Assembly: GCA_934131055.1 (NCBI GenBank) | Contig: CAKOZB010000041.1 | Span: 1-11,706 of the forward strand | From: an uncultured Clostridia bacterium | Lineage (GTDB): Bacteria > Bacillota > Clostridia > TANB77 > CAG-508 | DNA length: 11,706 nucleotides | Reading direction: 5' to 3' | Part shown: piece by piece, positions 5,379 to 11,706 of the stretch | How positions within the stretch are numbered: position 1 is the stretch's first letter | How the letters are laid out: each line of letters begins with the position of its first letter | Program-made: the position numbers and the translations under genes | Notes under the pieces: model-generated | Seen by the model: only the letters and a program-made list of their open reading frames with translations | The model's database searches: none | Told to the model about the DNA's origin: nothing

Positions 5379-5780
5379 ATGAAAAATGAATTAACAGTAT
5401 TTCCAGCTATCTTTACAAAAATGAATGATGATGGTAGTTATTATATTGTTGACTTTATAGACTTAAAGAACTGCACTACAGAAGGTGAAACAATACAAGA
5501 AGCTTATTATATGGCTCAAAATGCTATGGGGTTATTCTTAGATGATTTAACAAAATTTCCAGAACCAACATTAGATTTTAGTAATATAAAATTAAATAAA
5601 AATCAATTTATCTCTTTTATTGGAATAGATATGAACGACTACAGAAAAAAATTCAATAATAAATCTGTAAAAAAGACTTTGTCTATCCCCAGCTGGCTTG
5701 ATACATTAGCTGAAAAAGAAAATATTAATTTTTCACAACTTTTACAGGAAGCAATAAGAAACAAACTTGAAATTGACTAA
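5379..5780 (+). CDS. hicB: HicB antitoxin
   Basis: HicB binds and blocks HicA and represses the hicAB promoter. The 133-residue protein has the N-terminal RNase H-like HicB fold (about 5-65: FPAIFTKMNDDGSYYIVDF, then LKNCTTEGETIQEA and the AQNAMGLFL helix). The C-terminal part (about 95-133) has KKTLSIPSWLDTLAEKENIN then FSQLLQEAIRNKL, the ribbon-helix-helix or helix-turn-helix tail found in long HicB proteins. Length is normal and the frame is intact. A GGAGG site lies 10 bases upstream of the ATG, slightly far. It is transcribed with hicA from 5070-5098; a separate promoter in the 78-base gap is not obvious. With hicA broken it is now an orphan antitoxin, which could still bind its operator or neutralise related HicA toxins. 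Confidence 0.92.
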   Translation: MKNELTVFPAIFTKMNDDGSYYIVDFIDLKNCTTEGETIQEAYYMAQNAMGLFLDDLTKFPEPTLDFSNIKLNKNQFISFIGIDMNDYRKKFNNKSVKKTLSIPSWLDTLAEKENINFSQLLQEAIRNKLEID

Positions 5781-5801
5781 TTCTGAAAATTGTTATATAA
5801 T
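5773..5801 (+). promoter_or_regulatory. Promoter at the end of hicB
   Basis: TTGACT (5773-5778, overlapping the last codons and stop of hicB), 17 bases, TATAAT (5796-5801). Eleven of twelve hexamer positions match consensus and the spacing is ideal. No gene with a ribosome site follows, only a short hairpin RNA and a terminator. Confidence 0.7.
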
Positions 5802-5807
5802 ACTATT

Positions 5808-5866
5808 AGGATACATGTTTTATTCTCAAAAGGAGAATATAGGCTAGCGAAACGCTAGCTTTTTAT
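5808..5866 (+). ncRNA. Candidate small RNA of about 60 nt
   Basis: Initiation about 7 bases after the -10 box gives an RNA starting near 5808. It contains a first hairpin TATTCTC-AAAAG-GAGAATA (5821-5839) and ends in the terminator stem at 5843-5859 and its U-run. This is the compact layout of a bacterial small RNA. A 10-codon frame (ATG at 5815, stop TAG at 5845-5847) exists but has poor ribosome-site spacing. No known RNA family is recognised. The alternative is that this is merely the hicB terminator with a chance promoter upstream. Confidence 0.5.
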
Positions 5867-5871
5867 TTTTT
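5843..5871 (+). terminator. Intrinsic terminator after hicB / candidate small RNA
   Basis: GCTAGCG-AAA-CGCTAGC is a perfect 7-bp stem with a 3-base loop followed by TTTTTATTTTTT. A strong plus-strand terminator. Confidence 0.92.
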
Positions 5872-5884
5872 CTTACAAGTATTT

Positions 5885-5910
5885 TCGAGAGAACTATACA
5901 GCTCTCTCGA
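5885..5910. repeat. Hairpin overlapping the end of the Spo0E-like gene
   Basis: TCGAGAGA (5885-5892) and TCTCTCGA (5903-5910) form a perfect 8-bp stem with a 10-base loop that includes the minus-strand stop codon. There is no T-run on the minus side, so it may stabilise the message or stall transcription rather than terminate cleanly. Confidence 0.5.
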
Positions 5911-6013
5911 CTATCATTTTTATGTATTCATCTATTTTTATGCTTTGCTCTATTATCTCCTCATAATTGTTATCATTTTTTATCATTAGTTCAAGCTTTT
6001 TTACTTCTTCCAT
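5894..6013 (-). CDS. Small Spo0E-like protein (predicted aspartyl-phosphate phosphatase)
   Basis: A 39-residue frame, MEEVKKLELMIKNDNNYEEI at the start and ending IVERAV, with an excellent GGGGAGG ribosome site before the ATG. Size and shape (two amphipathic helices joined by a short turn) and the second-helix segment IEQSIKIDEYI (21-31) match the Spo0E family signature S-Q-E-L-D with S24 and D28 in place. Spo0E-type proteins dephosphorylate Spo0A~P and delay sporulation. Other short helical phage proteins could look similar, so the family call is moderate. It lies between the prophage terminator and the hic module, a cargo position, and has an extended -10 promoter with a Spo0A-box-like site. 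A prophage could use it to hold back host sporulation; that is inference. Confidence 0.6.
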   Translation of the reverse strand: MEEVKKLELMIKNDNNYEEIIEQSIKIDEYIKMIVERAV

Positions 6014-6036
6014 AAGCTTGTACCTCCCCTGATTCT

Positions 6037-6070
6037 ATAATAGCAGTTTTCATGTGCAAAGTCTGTCGAA
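6037..6070 (-). promoter_or_regulatory. Extended -10 promoter with Spo0A-box-like site for the Spo0E-like gene
   Basis: Minus strand: TGCTATTAT (6045-6037) is an extended -10 element, placing the start near 6030 just before the ribosome site. No good -35 hexamer is present. Instead the minus strand reads TTCGACAGA at 6070-6062, 8 of 9 to the reverse complement of the Spo0A box TTTGTCRAA, at about -32 to -40 where an activator would sit. A match this good can arise by chance a few times in a window of this size, so the support comes from position and gene. Confidence 0.4.
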
Positions 6071-6177
6071 ACTTGTAAAATGCCCCAAAATAAGCTAAAA
6101 ATCGAAGTACGAGAATGAGTTTTAAGACATTTTAATTATTAAAGAATATAGTTTATTGTCTAAGATTTAACGTATTC

Positions 6178-6193
6178 TTTCGCTATAGCGAAA
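6178..6193. repeat. Perfect 16-bp palindrome
   Basis: TTTCGCTATAGCGAAA is self-complementary; as RNA it folds into a 6-bp stem with a TATA loop. It lies 10 bases past the terminator of the lysis operon. It could be a dimeric-protein site or a second hairpin behind the terminator. The remaining bases from 6071 to 6177 show no gene. Confidence 0.4.
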
Positions 6194-6201
6194 ATTGACA
6201 T

Positions 6202-6228
6202 AAAAAAACAGGTAGGATTGCTCCTACC
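6202..6228 (-). terminator. Terminator of the prophage late/lysis operon
   Basis: Minus strand: GGTAGGA-GCAA-TCCTACC, a perfect 7-bp stem closed by a GNRA-type tetraloop, followed by TGTTTTTTT. It starts 7 bases after the amidase stop, ending the late transcript. Confidence 0.93.
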
Positions 6229-6235
6229 GAAAAAT

Positions 6236-7096
6236 CTATCTGAATAATTTATTAAATGTATTTTTTCCAACTATCCCATCTGCAGATAATCCATTTCTTG
6301 ATTGAAATTCTTTTACTGCATTTTCTGTTGCAGGTCCAAATATTCCATCTACATTAATGTTAAATGAGTGGCAAATAAGCATTGACTGAATTAACCATGT
6401 GATATTTCCTTCAGCTCCTCTACGGACGTTTATACAGGCATTATAAGTATTAGATCCAAATATTCCATCGACTGTTAGACCTCTATTATATTGTTTGTTT
6501 AATTCTGTTTGTAAACCTTTCACTAATGCCTTCTTTGTTTCGTTTCCATAGATATTATCTACAGCAATATTTAGTCCGTATCTATCATTTAGAGTAGCTT
6601 GTATTCTTGCGACGTTGCCTTTATTTTCTTTTTGTGATGGTTGAGGTATAATTTCATTGCTTGTCTCAGAATTAGTAATCTCGTTGAATGGAAATTTGTT
6701 GCCTGGGCATGATGTCGCACATACATCTCTATGTGCCTGTACGGTTGATATTCCATATTTATTCTTTAGATATGCAACTAATTCTTTTCCTGCTTTTACT
6801 TGTTCAGTTTGCATATCCTCTTCCATGTAATTTCCTTCAAAGCATATTCCAATAGAATTATAATTTGAGCCATACGCATGGGCTCCTACTTTATCTTCTG
6901 GACGAAGTCTATATACTTTACCATCTCTTCTAACTAAAAAGTGGTAGCCAGCACCACTCCAGCCATTATTTAAGTGCCATCTATGAATGTCTTCTGCACT
7001 GCAGTTTTGTGCTGCAGCGTGATGAAGTATTATTCTCTCTGTTGATTTTCTTGTGCTCATGTCTTTGAATTGTAAGTTAGTTTCAATTATTTCCAT
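6236..7096 (-). CDS. Phage endolysin: N-acetylmuramoyl-L-alanine amidase with two peptidoglycan-binding repeats (copy 2)
   Basis: 286 residues. The Amidase_2/PGRP-type domain (about 1-140) keeps the zinc ligands H25 (IILHHAAA), H122 and C130 within AHRDVCATSCPG, the GYHFLVRRDG strand (50-59), and ICFEGN (84-89). A low-complexity linker (about 141-162) leads to two PG_binding_1-type repeats (about 164-224 and 226-286). It should degrade the host wall at lysis once the holin opens the membrane; no export signal is present. It is the last gene of the late operon, 2 bases after the holin stop, with its AAGGAGG site inside the holin gene, and is followed by a strong terminator. Compared with the copy at 3156-4004, the main differences are in the linker and in HRD versus HKN near the active site. 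Confidence 0.94.
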   Translation of the reverse strand: MEIIETNLQFKDMSTRKSTERIILHHAAAQNCSAEDIHRWHLNNGWSGAGYHFLVRRDGKVYRLRPEDKVGAHAYGSNYNSIGICFEGNYMEEDMQTEQVKAGKELVAYLKNKYGISTVQAHRDVCATSCPGNKFPFNEITNSETSNEIIPQPSQKENKGNVARIQATLNDRYGLNIAVDNIYGNETKKALVKGLQTELNKQYNRGLTVDGIFGSNTYNACINVRRGAEGNITWLIQSMLICHSFNINVDGIFGPATENAVKEFQSRNGLSADGIVGKNTFNKLFR

Positions 7097-7098
7097 GA

Positions 7099-7302
7099 CT
7101 ATTTATCCTCCTTATTATCATTCACAACCTTTTGTCCCAATAGGTATGTACCAAGCACACCTTGAATGACTGCTATTACTTGCACTATTTGAATTGCGTA
7201 TGGTATTGTAATACCATCTACAGCATTAATTCCTGCCACTAATGCACTTATAATTGCTAAAATATTCGTAGCATACTTTGCTATTTTCTTTAATTTTTCC
7301 AT
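7099..7302 (-). CDS. Putative phage holin (copy 2)
   Basis: 67 residues with two hydrophobic segments (about 12-29 and 34-57) joined by the short turn AVDGIT, a basic start and a charged tail (NDNKEDK). It is close to the holin of the first cassette, differing mostly at the end. Position between the XhlA-like gene and the amidase, with an AAAGGAGGGG site, supports a holin. The family cannot be named with certainty. Confidence 0.8.
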   Translation of the reverse strand: MEKLKKIAKYATNILAIISALVAGINAVDGITIPYAIQIVQVIAVIQGVLGTYLLGQKVVNDNKEDK

Positions 7303-7316
7303 AATCTTCCCCTCCT

Positions 7317-7637
7317 TTAATTATGTGTTTTCTTTATTAAATAATTTTCTATATCTCCAATTGCTTGAGTTACTGGACCATCACAGCCTTGCTCCTTTAG
7401 TCCTTTAAGGCAAGCTAATTGAGCCTTTAACAAAATTAATCTTTCTTCTTTACTATTAGCAACTTCTCTTTTGAGATTTGCTGTTTCTTTTTCTAGCCTT
7501 TCAATTCTACATGTATTATCACTTATTTTGTCTAATACAGTTTTCTTTATAAAGTTATATATTGCATAAAAGAAGCCTGCCAATGTTGACAAACTTCCTA
7601 TTGCTATAACAACTTGCCCAATCGTTACATTTTCCAT
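7317..7637 (-). CDS. Small membrane-anchored coiled-coil phage protein (XhlA-like, lysis-associated)
   Basis: 106 residues: a single membrane segment near the N-terminus (about 8-29, GQVVIAIGSLSTLAGFFYAI) followed by a long charged, heptad-like stretch (about 38-75, RIERLEKETANLKREVANSK) and a short tail with LKGLKEQGCDGPV. Firmicute phages commonly carry such a protein between the tail genes and the holin, annotated as XhlA/haemolysin-like or holin-associated; it may assist or regulate hole formation. No counterpart accompanies the first holin-amidase copy. A GAGGAAT ribosome site lies 11 bases after the preceding tail gene, and the holin follows after 14 bases, so it is part of the same operon. 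Confidence 0.65.
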   Translation of the reverse strand: MENVTIGQVVIAIGSLSTLAGFFYAIYNFIKKTVLDKISDNTCRIERLEKETANLKREVANSKEERLILLKAQLACLKGLKEQGCDGPVTQAIGDIENYLIKKTHN

Positions 7638-7648
7638 ACTATTCCTCT

Positions 7649-9706
7649 TTATATCATTCTTCTTAATCTAAAAACAACATTAGCACTGCCATTCCAAGAA
7701 ATTGAATCACAAATTTGTAATTTTAAGCTTCCTGAGTTTGGAGTTCTTAATGTCCTCAACTTAATTATATGTTTATTCCTAGAGTGCCCAGCTTTTGATA
7801 ACGGAATTTCATCTGCATCATAATTAGTGCTATTAGTTCTATTAGCATACCAAGTTAATAAGCCACTTGCAAATTCATTCCATAAACCTGCATTTTCTCC
7901 AGCATTGATTTGAAGTTGTAATATGTATGTTCCCGTTTCTAGATCTGCTCCACTAATGCCAGTATCCTGCCATGTATCGGCTGTTAGTTTTAGTTCTCTT
8001 GTGATTTGTTTTATTGTTCCTATATCTATCCCATCAATTTCAACAGTTTCTTCATTTTTTGGAAAGCAGTTAAATCCTGTACTTCTTTTTATTCTATCAA
8101 AAAAGACAATTGGTGTTCCTCTTGCTAAAGTCACATTATATGTAACTGTTGCAAATTTATCCTTTATTACTATCCTAAAATCATAGTCTGATGCTATCTC
8201 ACATTGCGTAATAGTCTCTTTATTATTTTGTAATTCCGTTTGTGTAATAGGAATCTTTATATATTGATAAGGAGTTTGTGTCTTGTCAATTTCCGTAACA
8301 GTCCCAAAATCACTTGGTAATGTGTAATCTTTCAAGTTTGGATCTACAATTTTGTTTCTAATTTTATATAAGATCTTATTTATTTCTTCTCCATAATATA
8401 TTGCAACAAATGCACTTAGCATACTTTGTTCTGTTCTATTTCCTGTACTTATAGTATTAGTACCAGCTTTAATTATATCTTTAAATTGTGAATCAAATTG
8501 CATATTGTCTGGAAAATCTATTTTTAAAGCTTTGCTATTAAGATTATCTCCAATTTCTATATTTTTGTAATAATCGCTATCGCTTCTTTTCTTTTTCATA
8601 TAATATATTTGTATATTGTTTTTTCCATTAACAGATGAATATTTAGTATTAACTTTTAGATGTGTTTCTGCATAGTAATTTTCAAGTCTATGCAAGTCTA
8701 TTGAGGCTGATGGCATCTCCCAATCATCAATTATAATATCTTTTTGAGTGGTTGTAATATTACCTCTGCTGTCTGTGGCTTTAATAACAGCCTTTGCATT
8801 GCTTGATAAATTTATGCTGCTGAATCCAAAAGTGCCAGCTCCTTTGTTTTTTACTGTTACATTATTAAACGTAACTGAACATTCTGTAATAGTGGCACTA
8901 TTCTTTGCTGTAACATTTTCTACTGTAACTAATAGCGAGCTTAAATTTCTTACTATTCTTTGGTTATTTCCAGTTATTTTTACAACATCGTCATTGGTAT
9001 CTGCATAATAAACTTTTCCTATTTGTGGATTTGAGTTTATTACTTTTACACTAAATTCACAAGTTGTGGTTCCTATTAGTGTACTTCCATTATAGGTTTC
9101 ACAAGTTATTGTTCCTTTTCCAGTATTAGAATTTGGAATTTGTGAATAAAAAGATGTTGGAATAGTCCATACATAAGACTTTTCAACATTTTTTGTTATT
9201 ATTCCAGATAATTTTCCAAATTCATATTTTAAAGTATGTTTAAAGTTGTCTGCCTTTCTGTCTATAGAAATAGTTGTTTTTTCTCCTATATTTCCACTTT
9301 CACATTTAACACTTGATGCTCTTGGTATGGTATCTAATACAGCTATTCCACTTCCTTCACTGCTATTAAATGATGTACCACTAATTCCGCCAGTAGCACT
9401 TATTTTTATTGACTTTTGACCATTTGAGTTGTGTGTTATTAACTTTGAAGCCGTTCCTATTTTCTGATAAGTATCATTACAACTTAGTATAATACTTTGG
9501 CTTATACTTGTTTTTGTTCCATCAATAGTAATACTTCCGTTCCAAGTTCCTCTTGTTGCTTCTGTGGATTGACTACTTTTTTTAAAATATAAACTCACAT
9601 TAACGTTTGATGTATTTTCATTACTGCCATTAGAGTTTGATTGCCATTCAATTTTTCCAGTTATATATTTATTTGATGTTCCAAATTCAAAACTATCATT
9701 TGCCAT
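7649..9706 (-). CDS. Phage tail/receptor-binding protein, DUF859-like
   Basis: 685 residues, beta-rich, with many Ser/Thr/Asn and no membrane segment. The N-terminal third (about 1-135) with repeated GTWNGSITIDG-, THNSNGQKSI- and VLDTIPRASS-type segments matches what I know of DUF859, a siphovirus structural family; Ig-like strands follow (about 135-330). The end (about 600-685) with YILQLQINAGENAGLWNEF, a tryptophan-tyrosine patch, EIPLSKAGHSRN and a final VVFRLRRMI looks like the C-terminal domain shared by many phage tail fibres, probably for surface binding. It lies after the tail-tip gene and before the lysis genes, as host-recognition genes do. GAAGGAG precedes the ATG, 12 bases after the upstream stop. 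The exact host target cannot be read. Confidence 0.75.
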   Translation of the reverse strand: MANDSFEFGTSNKYITGKIEWQSNSNGSNENTSNVNVSLYFKKSSQSTEATRGTWNGSITIDGTKTSISQSIILSCNDTYQKIGTASKLITHNSNGQKSIKISATGGISGTSFNSSEGSGIAVLDTIPRASSVKCESGNIGEKTTISIDRKADNFKHTLKYEFGKLSGIITKNVEKSYVWTIPTSFYSQIPNSNTGKGTITCETYNGSTLIGTTTCEFSVKVINSNPQIGKVYYADTNDDVVKITGNNQRIVRNLSSLLVTVENVTAKNSATITECSVTFNNVTVKNKGAGTFGFSSINLSSNAKAVIKATDSRGNITTTQKDIIIDDWEMPSASIDLHRLENYYAETHLKVNTKYSSVNGKNNIQIYYMKKKRSDSDYYKNIEIGDNLNSKALKIDFPDNMQFDSQFKDIIKAGTNTISTGNRTEQSMLSAFVAIYYGEEINKILYKIRNKIVDPNLKDYTLPSDFGTVTEIDKTQTPYQYIKIPITQTELQNNKETITQCEIASDYDFRIVIKDKFATVTYNVTLARGTPIVFFDRIKRSTGFNCFPKNEETVEIDGIDIGTIKQITRELKLTADTWQDTGISGADLETGTYILQLQINAGENAGLWNEFASGLLTWYANRTNSTNYDADEIPLSKAGHSRNKHIIKLRTLRTPNSGSLKLQICDSISWNGSANVVFRLRRMI

Positions 9707-9718
9707 TTTTTACTCCTT

Positions 9719-11386
9719 CTATACTGTACTAACAAGTCCAATTCCATCATTCACAACATTTTCTAAAGAATCTTTTATTGTGATTGGAATAAATCGCATT
9801 TTATTACATAATGTAATTTCCTCTTCAACAACTGACTTTTTCATATGAAATTCATCTTTATCCATCCAGTATATTTTATTATCATTTATATCGTAACCAG
9901 CAACACCAATATCATTATTCATTAAGACATATGAACCGTCTTTTCCATTCATTCTTATTCCATTTTTATCGATTTTTCCTATTAAAGAATTTGCTTCATC
10001 ATATATTTCAATTATGCCAGCTTGATTTAGATTAGATCCTAATTTTAATGTTCCACCTTTTATCATGTCAGCAACAAAATTAATAACATTTATGTTTTGC
10101 ATATTTAGAGTTCCATCAATAGTCCATGCACTATTAAAAGTCCCATTTATCCCATTTTGCCCGAATCCAATACCGCCATTGTTTATCATTATTACATTTT
10201 TAGCATTTTCTTTTGGTAATGTATCTACGATCAAGATTTTATCTCCTTCATAAATACAATAAGACGCACCAAGTGCGTCCCATATCTTTTTGGTTGAATC
10301 TTGTAATTCATTTCTTAATGTTACTTTTATTGTTTCATTATTTTTTTCAATTTGATCATTTGTTGAACTCTGTATATTTTTTACTAGTCCTGATAGTGTA
10401 TTTTTAAAATTTCCAAATTCTATTTCAGTATATCTTTCGAGATTACAGTCAAATGTAAATGATATAACATTTGTTAGTAACTTTATACCTAACTTTTCAT
10501 CAATAACATATATTGTGTCTCCTACATCTGTCAATTTTTCAATATTAGCCTTCAATGTGTAATTAACTTTTGGATATTTGTTTTCTTCGACATATTTTTT
10601 TGCTTGCTCTCTTAAATCATTAATTAATGCATTATTGTATTCTTCTTCGTTTAAATCTCCATTAGAGTCTTTATAATCGTTTTCATCTATATCTTGTTGA
10701 AAGCTTTGTGTCTTGGTGTATGGTATATGATAACTAAAATCTGCATTTACATATTTTTCTGGAAGTAAAAGCCCATCTTTTCCAACTGGCAATAACTTAG
10801 TTACTACATTGTTCCAATTTTCTTCACAAGTTATATCTTGCATATTTTTCTTTCTACGGATTGTAACTCCATTATCATTGCCAATTTTTTCTTTAATTCC
10901 AATACTAAAATTGTCTCTTACTAAATGTCCGCCCCATCTTTCAATTACAACTTTTATTGCTTCATATAAAGATTTTCTAACGCATCTATATGAATTTGTT
11001 GATGTAATATCACTTATGGTTGTGAATGGGTTTGTATCACTTGTTGCATTGTTCAGGTGATCCAATGCATCATTGCAATTTTTATCGACAACATAACTAT
11101 CTTCAATTAATAGATTCTCACTATCATAAAAAACATGCCAGCCACGTACTGAAATTTTATTTGTTTTTTTGGTTGGATTTTCTAATCTAAATGCTTGATC
11201 ACCTGTCGGTGTTGGTGCAACAATTATATTGTCTTGAACTAAATAATCTATATATTCTAGACTTGCTTCTACATCTATGTAATAGTCACCGTTATCTTCC
11301 TTGTGTACTTTTGCAGATACATTGTTTAAAACTTTATCTCCATTTGAAGAAAAATTTTTATCAGTTGCTCCAAATACTTTTATCAT
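9719..11386 (-). CDS. Tail-tip / tail-associated protein, Prophage_tail (minor structural protein) family
   Basis: 555 residues. The N-terminal part (about 1-345) has features of the Prophage_tail/putative antireceptor N-terminal family: beta-rich start, KISVRGWHVFYDSENLLIED (77-96), a central domain rich in charged loops, and YTLKANIEKLTDVGDTIYVI followed by a variable strand pair and EIEFGNF. A short coiled-coil (about 345-372) leads into a C-terminal region with glycine- and asparagine-rich strands (GGIGFGQNGING, NGIRMNGKDGS) typical of the tail-tip spike. Such proteins form the siphovirus baseplate hub, and some carry a wall-cleaving domain; none is recognisable here. AGGTGA precedes the ATG 8 bases after the upstream gene. 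Confidence 0.78.
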   Translation of the reverse strand: MIKVFGATDKNFSSNGDKVLNNVSAKVHKEDNGDYYIDVEASLEYIDYLVQDNIIVAPTPTGDQAFRLENPTKKTNKISVRGWHVFYDSENLLIEDSYVVDKNCNDALDHLNNATSDTNPFTTISDITSTNSYRCVRKSLYEAIKVVIERWGGHLVRDNFSIGIKEKIGNDNGVTIRRKKNMQDITCEENWNNVVTKLLPVGKDGLLLPEKYVNADFSYHIPYTKTQSFQQDIDENDYKDSNGDLNEEEYNNALINDLREQAKKYVEENKYPKVNYTLKANIEKLTDVGDTIYVIDEKLGIKLLTNVISFTFDCNLERYTEIEFGNFKNTLSGLVKNIQSSTNDQIEKNNETIKVTLRNELQDSTKKIWDALGASYCIYEGDKILIVDTLPKENAKNVIMINNGGIGFGQNGINGTFNSAWTIDGTLNMQNINVINFVADMIKGGTLKLGSNLNQAGIIEIYDEANSLIGKIDKNGIRMNGKDGSYVLMNNDIGVAGYDINDNKIYWMDKDEFHMKKSVVEEEITLCNKMRFIPITIKDSLENVVNDGIGLVSTV

Positions 11387-11394
11387 ACTATCAC

Positions 11395-11706
11395 CTACAT
11401 TTCCTGCATATGTTTTTTGAATTGTAAATTGTATTTATAATCTGTCATATCTAATTCACCATCATAATAGCTTAATTTTATTGTAGGCTTTACATTACTT
11501 TCAACAGTTATGTGATTACAGCCCCTAAATAATTCTAAATTTTGTAACTGATTATAAATTTCTTGTTGCTCTTGTGTGTATGGAATTATTTCTTCTTCTG
11601 CCAATTCATACTCTACCAAAACCGGATTTTCTTCTGCTTTCTTTTGTGCTAAAAATGTTTTAAACGTCTCTATATCAGGAAATGTACTCTTATCTAATCC
11701 AAATAA
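11395..11706 (-). CDS. C-terminal part of a phage tail/baseplate protein (cut by window edge)
   Basis: The frame is open from the window end to the stop at 11395, giving the last 103 residues, beginning LFGLDKSTFPDIETFKTFLA. The segment VLVEYELAEEEIIPYTQEQQ followed by LQNLELFRGCNHITVESNVK and PTIKLSYYDGE recalls the ends of tail-fibre or distal-tail proteins in Firmicute prophages. An in-frame TTG at 11619 might be taken as a start, but it has no ribosome site and the coding pattern continues beyond it, so the gene is 5'-partial. It belongs to the same operon as the tail-tip gene 8 bases downstream. Confidence 0.7.
   Translation of the reverse strand, partial: LFGLDKSTFPDIETFKTFLAQKKAEENPVLVEYELAEEEIIPYTQEQQEIYNQLQNLELFRGCNHITVESNVKPTIKLSYYDGELDMTDYKYNLQFKKHMQEM

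Noticed and set aside
5815..5847. 10-codon peptide in the candidate small RNA
   Set aside because: Only AGGA 3 bases before the ATG, hardly any leader, and the frame ends inside the terminator stem. Not enough to call a gene.
1..11706. CRISPR array, IS element or transposase
   Set aside because: No regularly spaced direct repeats and no transposase-like reading frame on either strand.

Overview
The window reads as a low-GC, endospore-forming-type Firmicute (Clostridia-like) chromosome with a prophage junction. The signs are an AT-rich sequence, strong AGGAGG ribosome sites, an hrcA-grpE heat-shock operon with a near-perfect CIRCE operator, ychF, and a small Spo0E-like gene with a possible Spo0A box. 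The species cannot be named from the sequence alone.

Positions 1-3029 are host core genome, all on the minus strand. A sigma-A promoter and CIRCE drive hrcA and grpE, which overlap by 8 bases. dnaK and dnaJ are not in the window. A palindromic intergenic element of about 97 bases separates this operon from ychF, which has its own promoter.

Positions 3156-4641 hold an isolated two-gene lysis cassette (holin then amidase, minus strand). Divergent from it is a 69-residue gene of foreign base composition, with a consensus promoter and a leader that can fold in mutually exclusive ways around its ribosome binding site. Positions 4642-5121 have no gene. They hold three hairpin terminators or branched palindromes, two direct copies of a tRNA-Thr 3' end (25 and 47 bases, read on the minus strand), and paired TTTTTGACCAC repeats. 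I read this as a phage attachment junction (attR), with the prophage lying to the right and running out of the window.

Positions 5070-11706 are the right end of that prophage. On the plus strand is a HicAB toxin-antitoxin module with a frameshifted toxin and an intact antitoxin, followed by what looks like a separate promoter-hairpin-terminator unit (a candidate small RNA). On the minus strand, reading right to left, come a partial tail protein, a tail-tip/Prophage_tail protein, a 685-residue DUF859-like tail protein, an XhlA-like membrane/coiled-coil protein, a second holin and a second amidase closed by a strong terminator, then a 39-residue Spo0E-like gene.

The two lysis cassettes are clearly homologous (roughly 75-85 percent identical by eye) and lie on either side of the attachment-site remnants. 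This suggests two related phages used the same tRNA-Thr site and the older one was largely deleted. The most interesting items are the switch-like leader of the 69-residue gene, the candidate small RNA after hicB, and the prophage Spo0E-like gene with a Spo0A-box-like site over its promoter.
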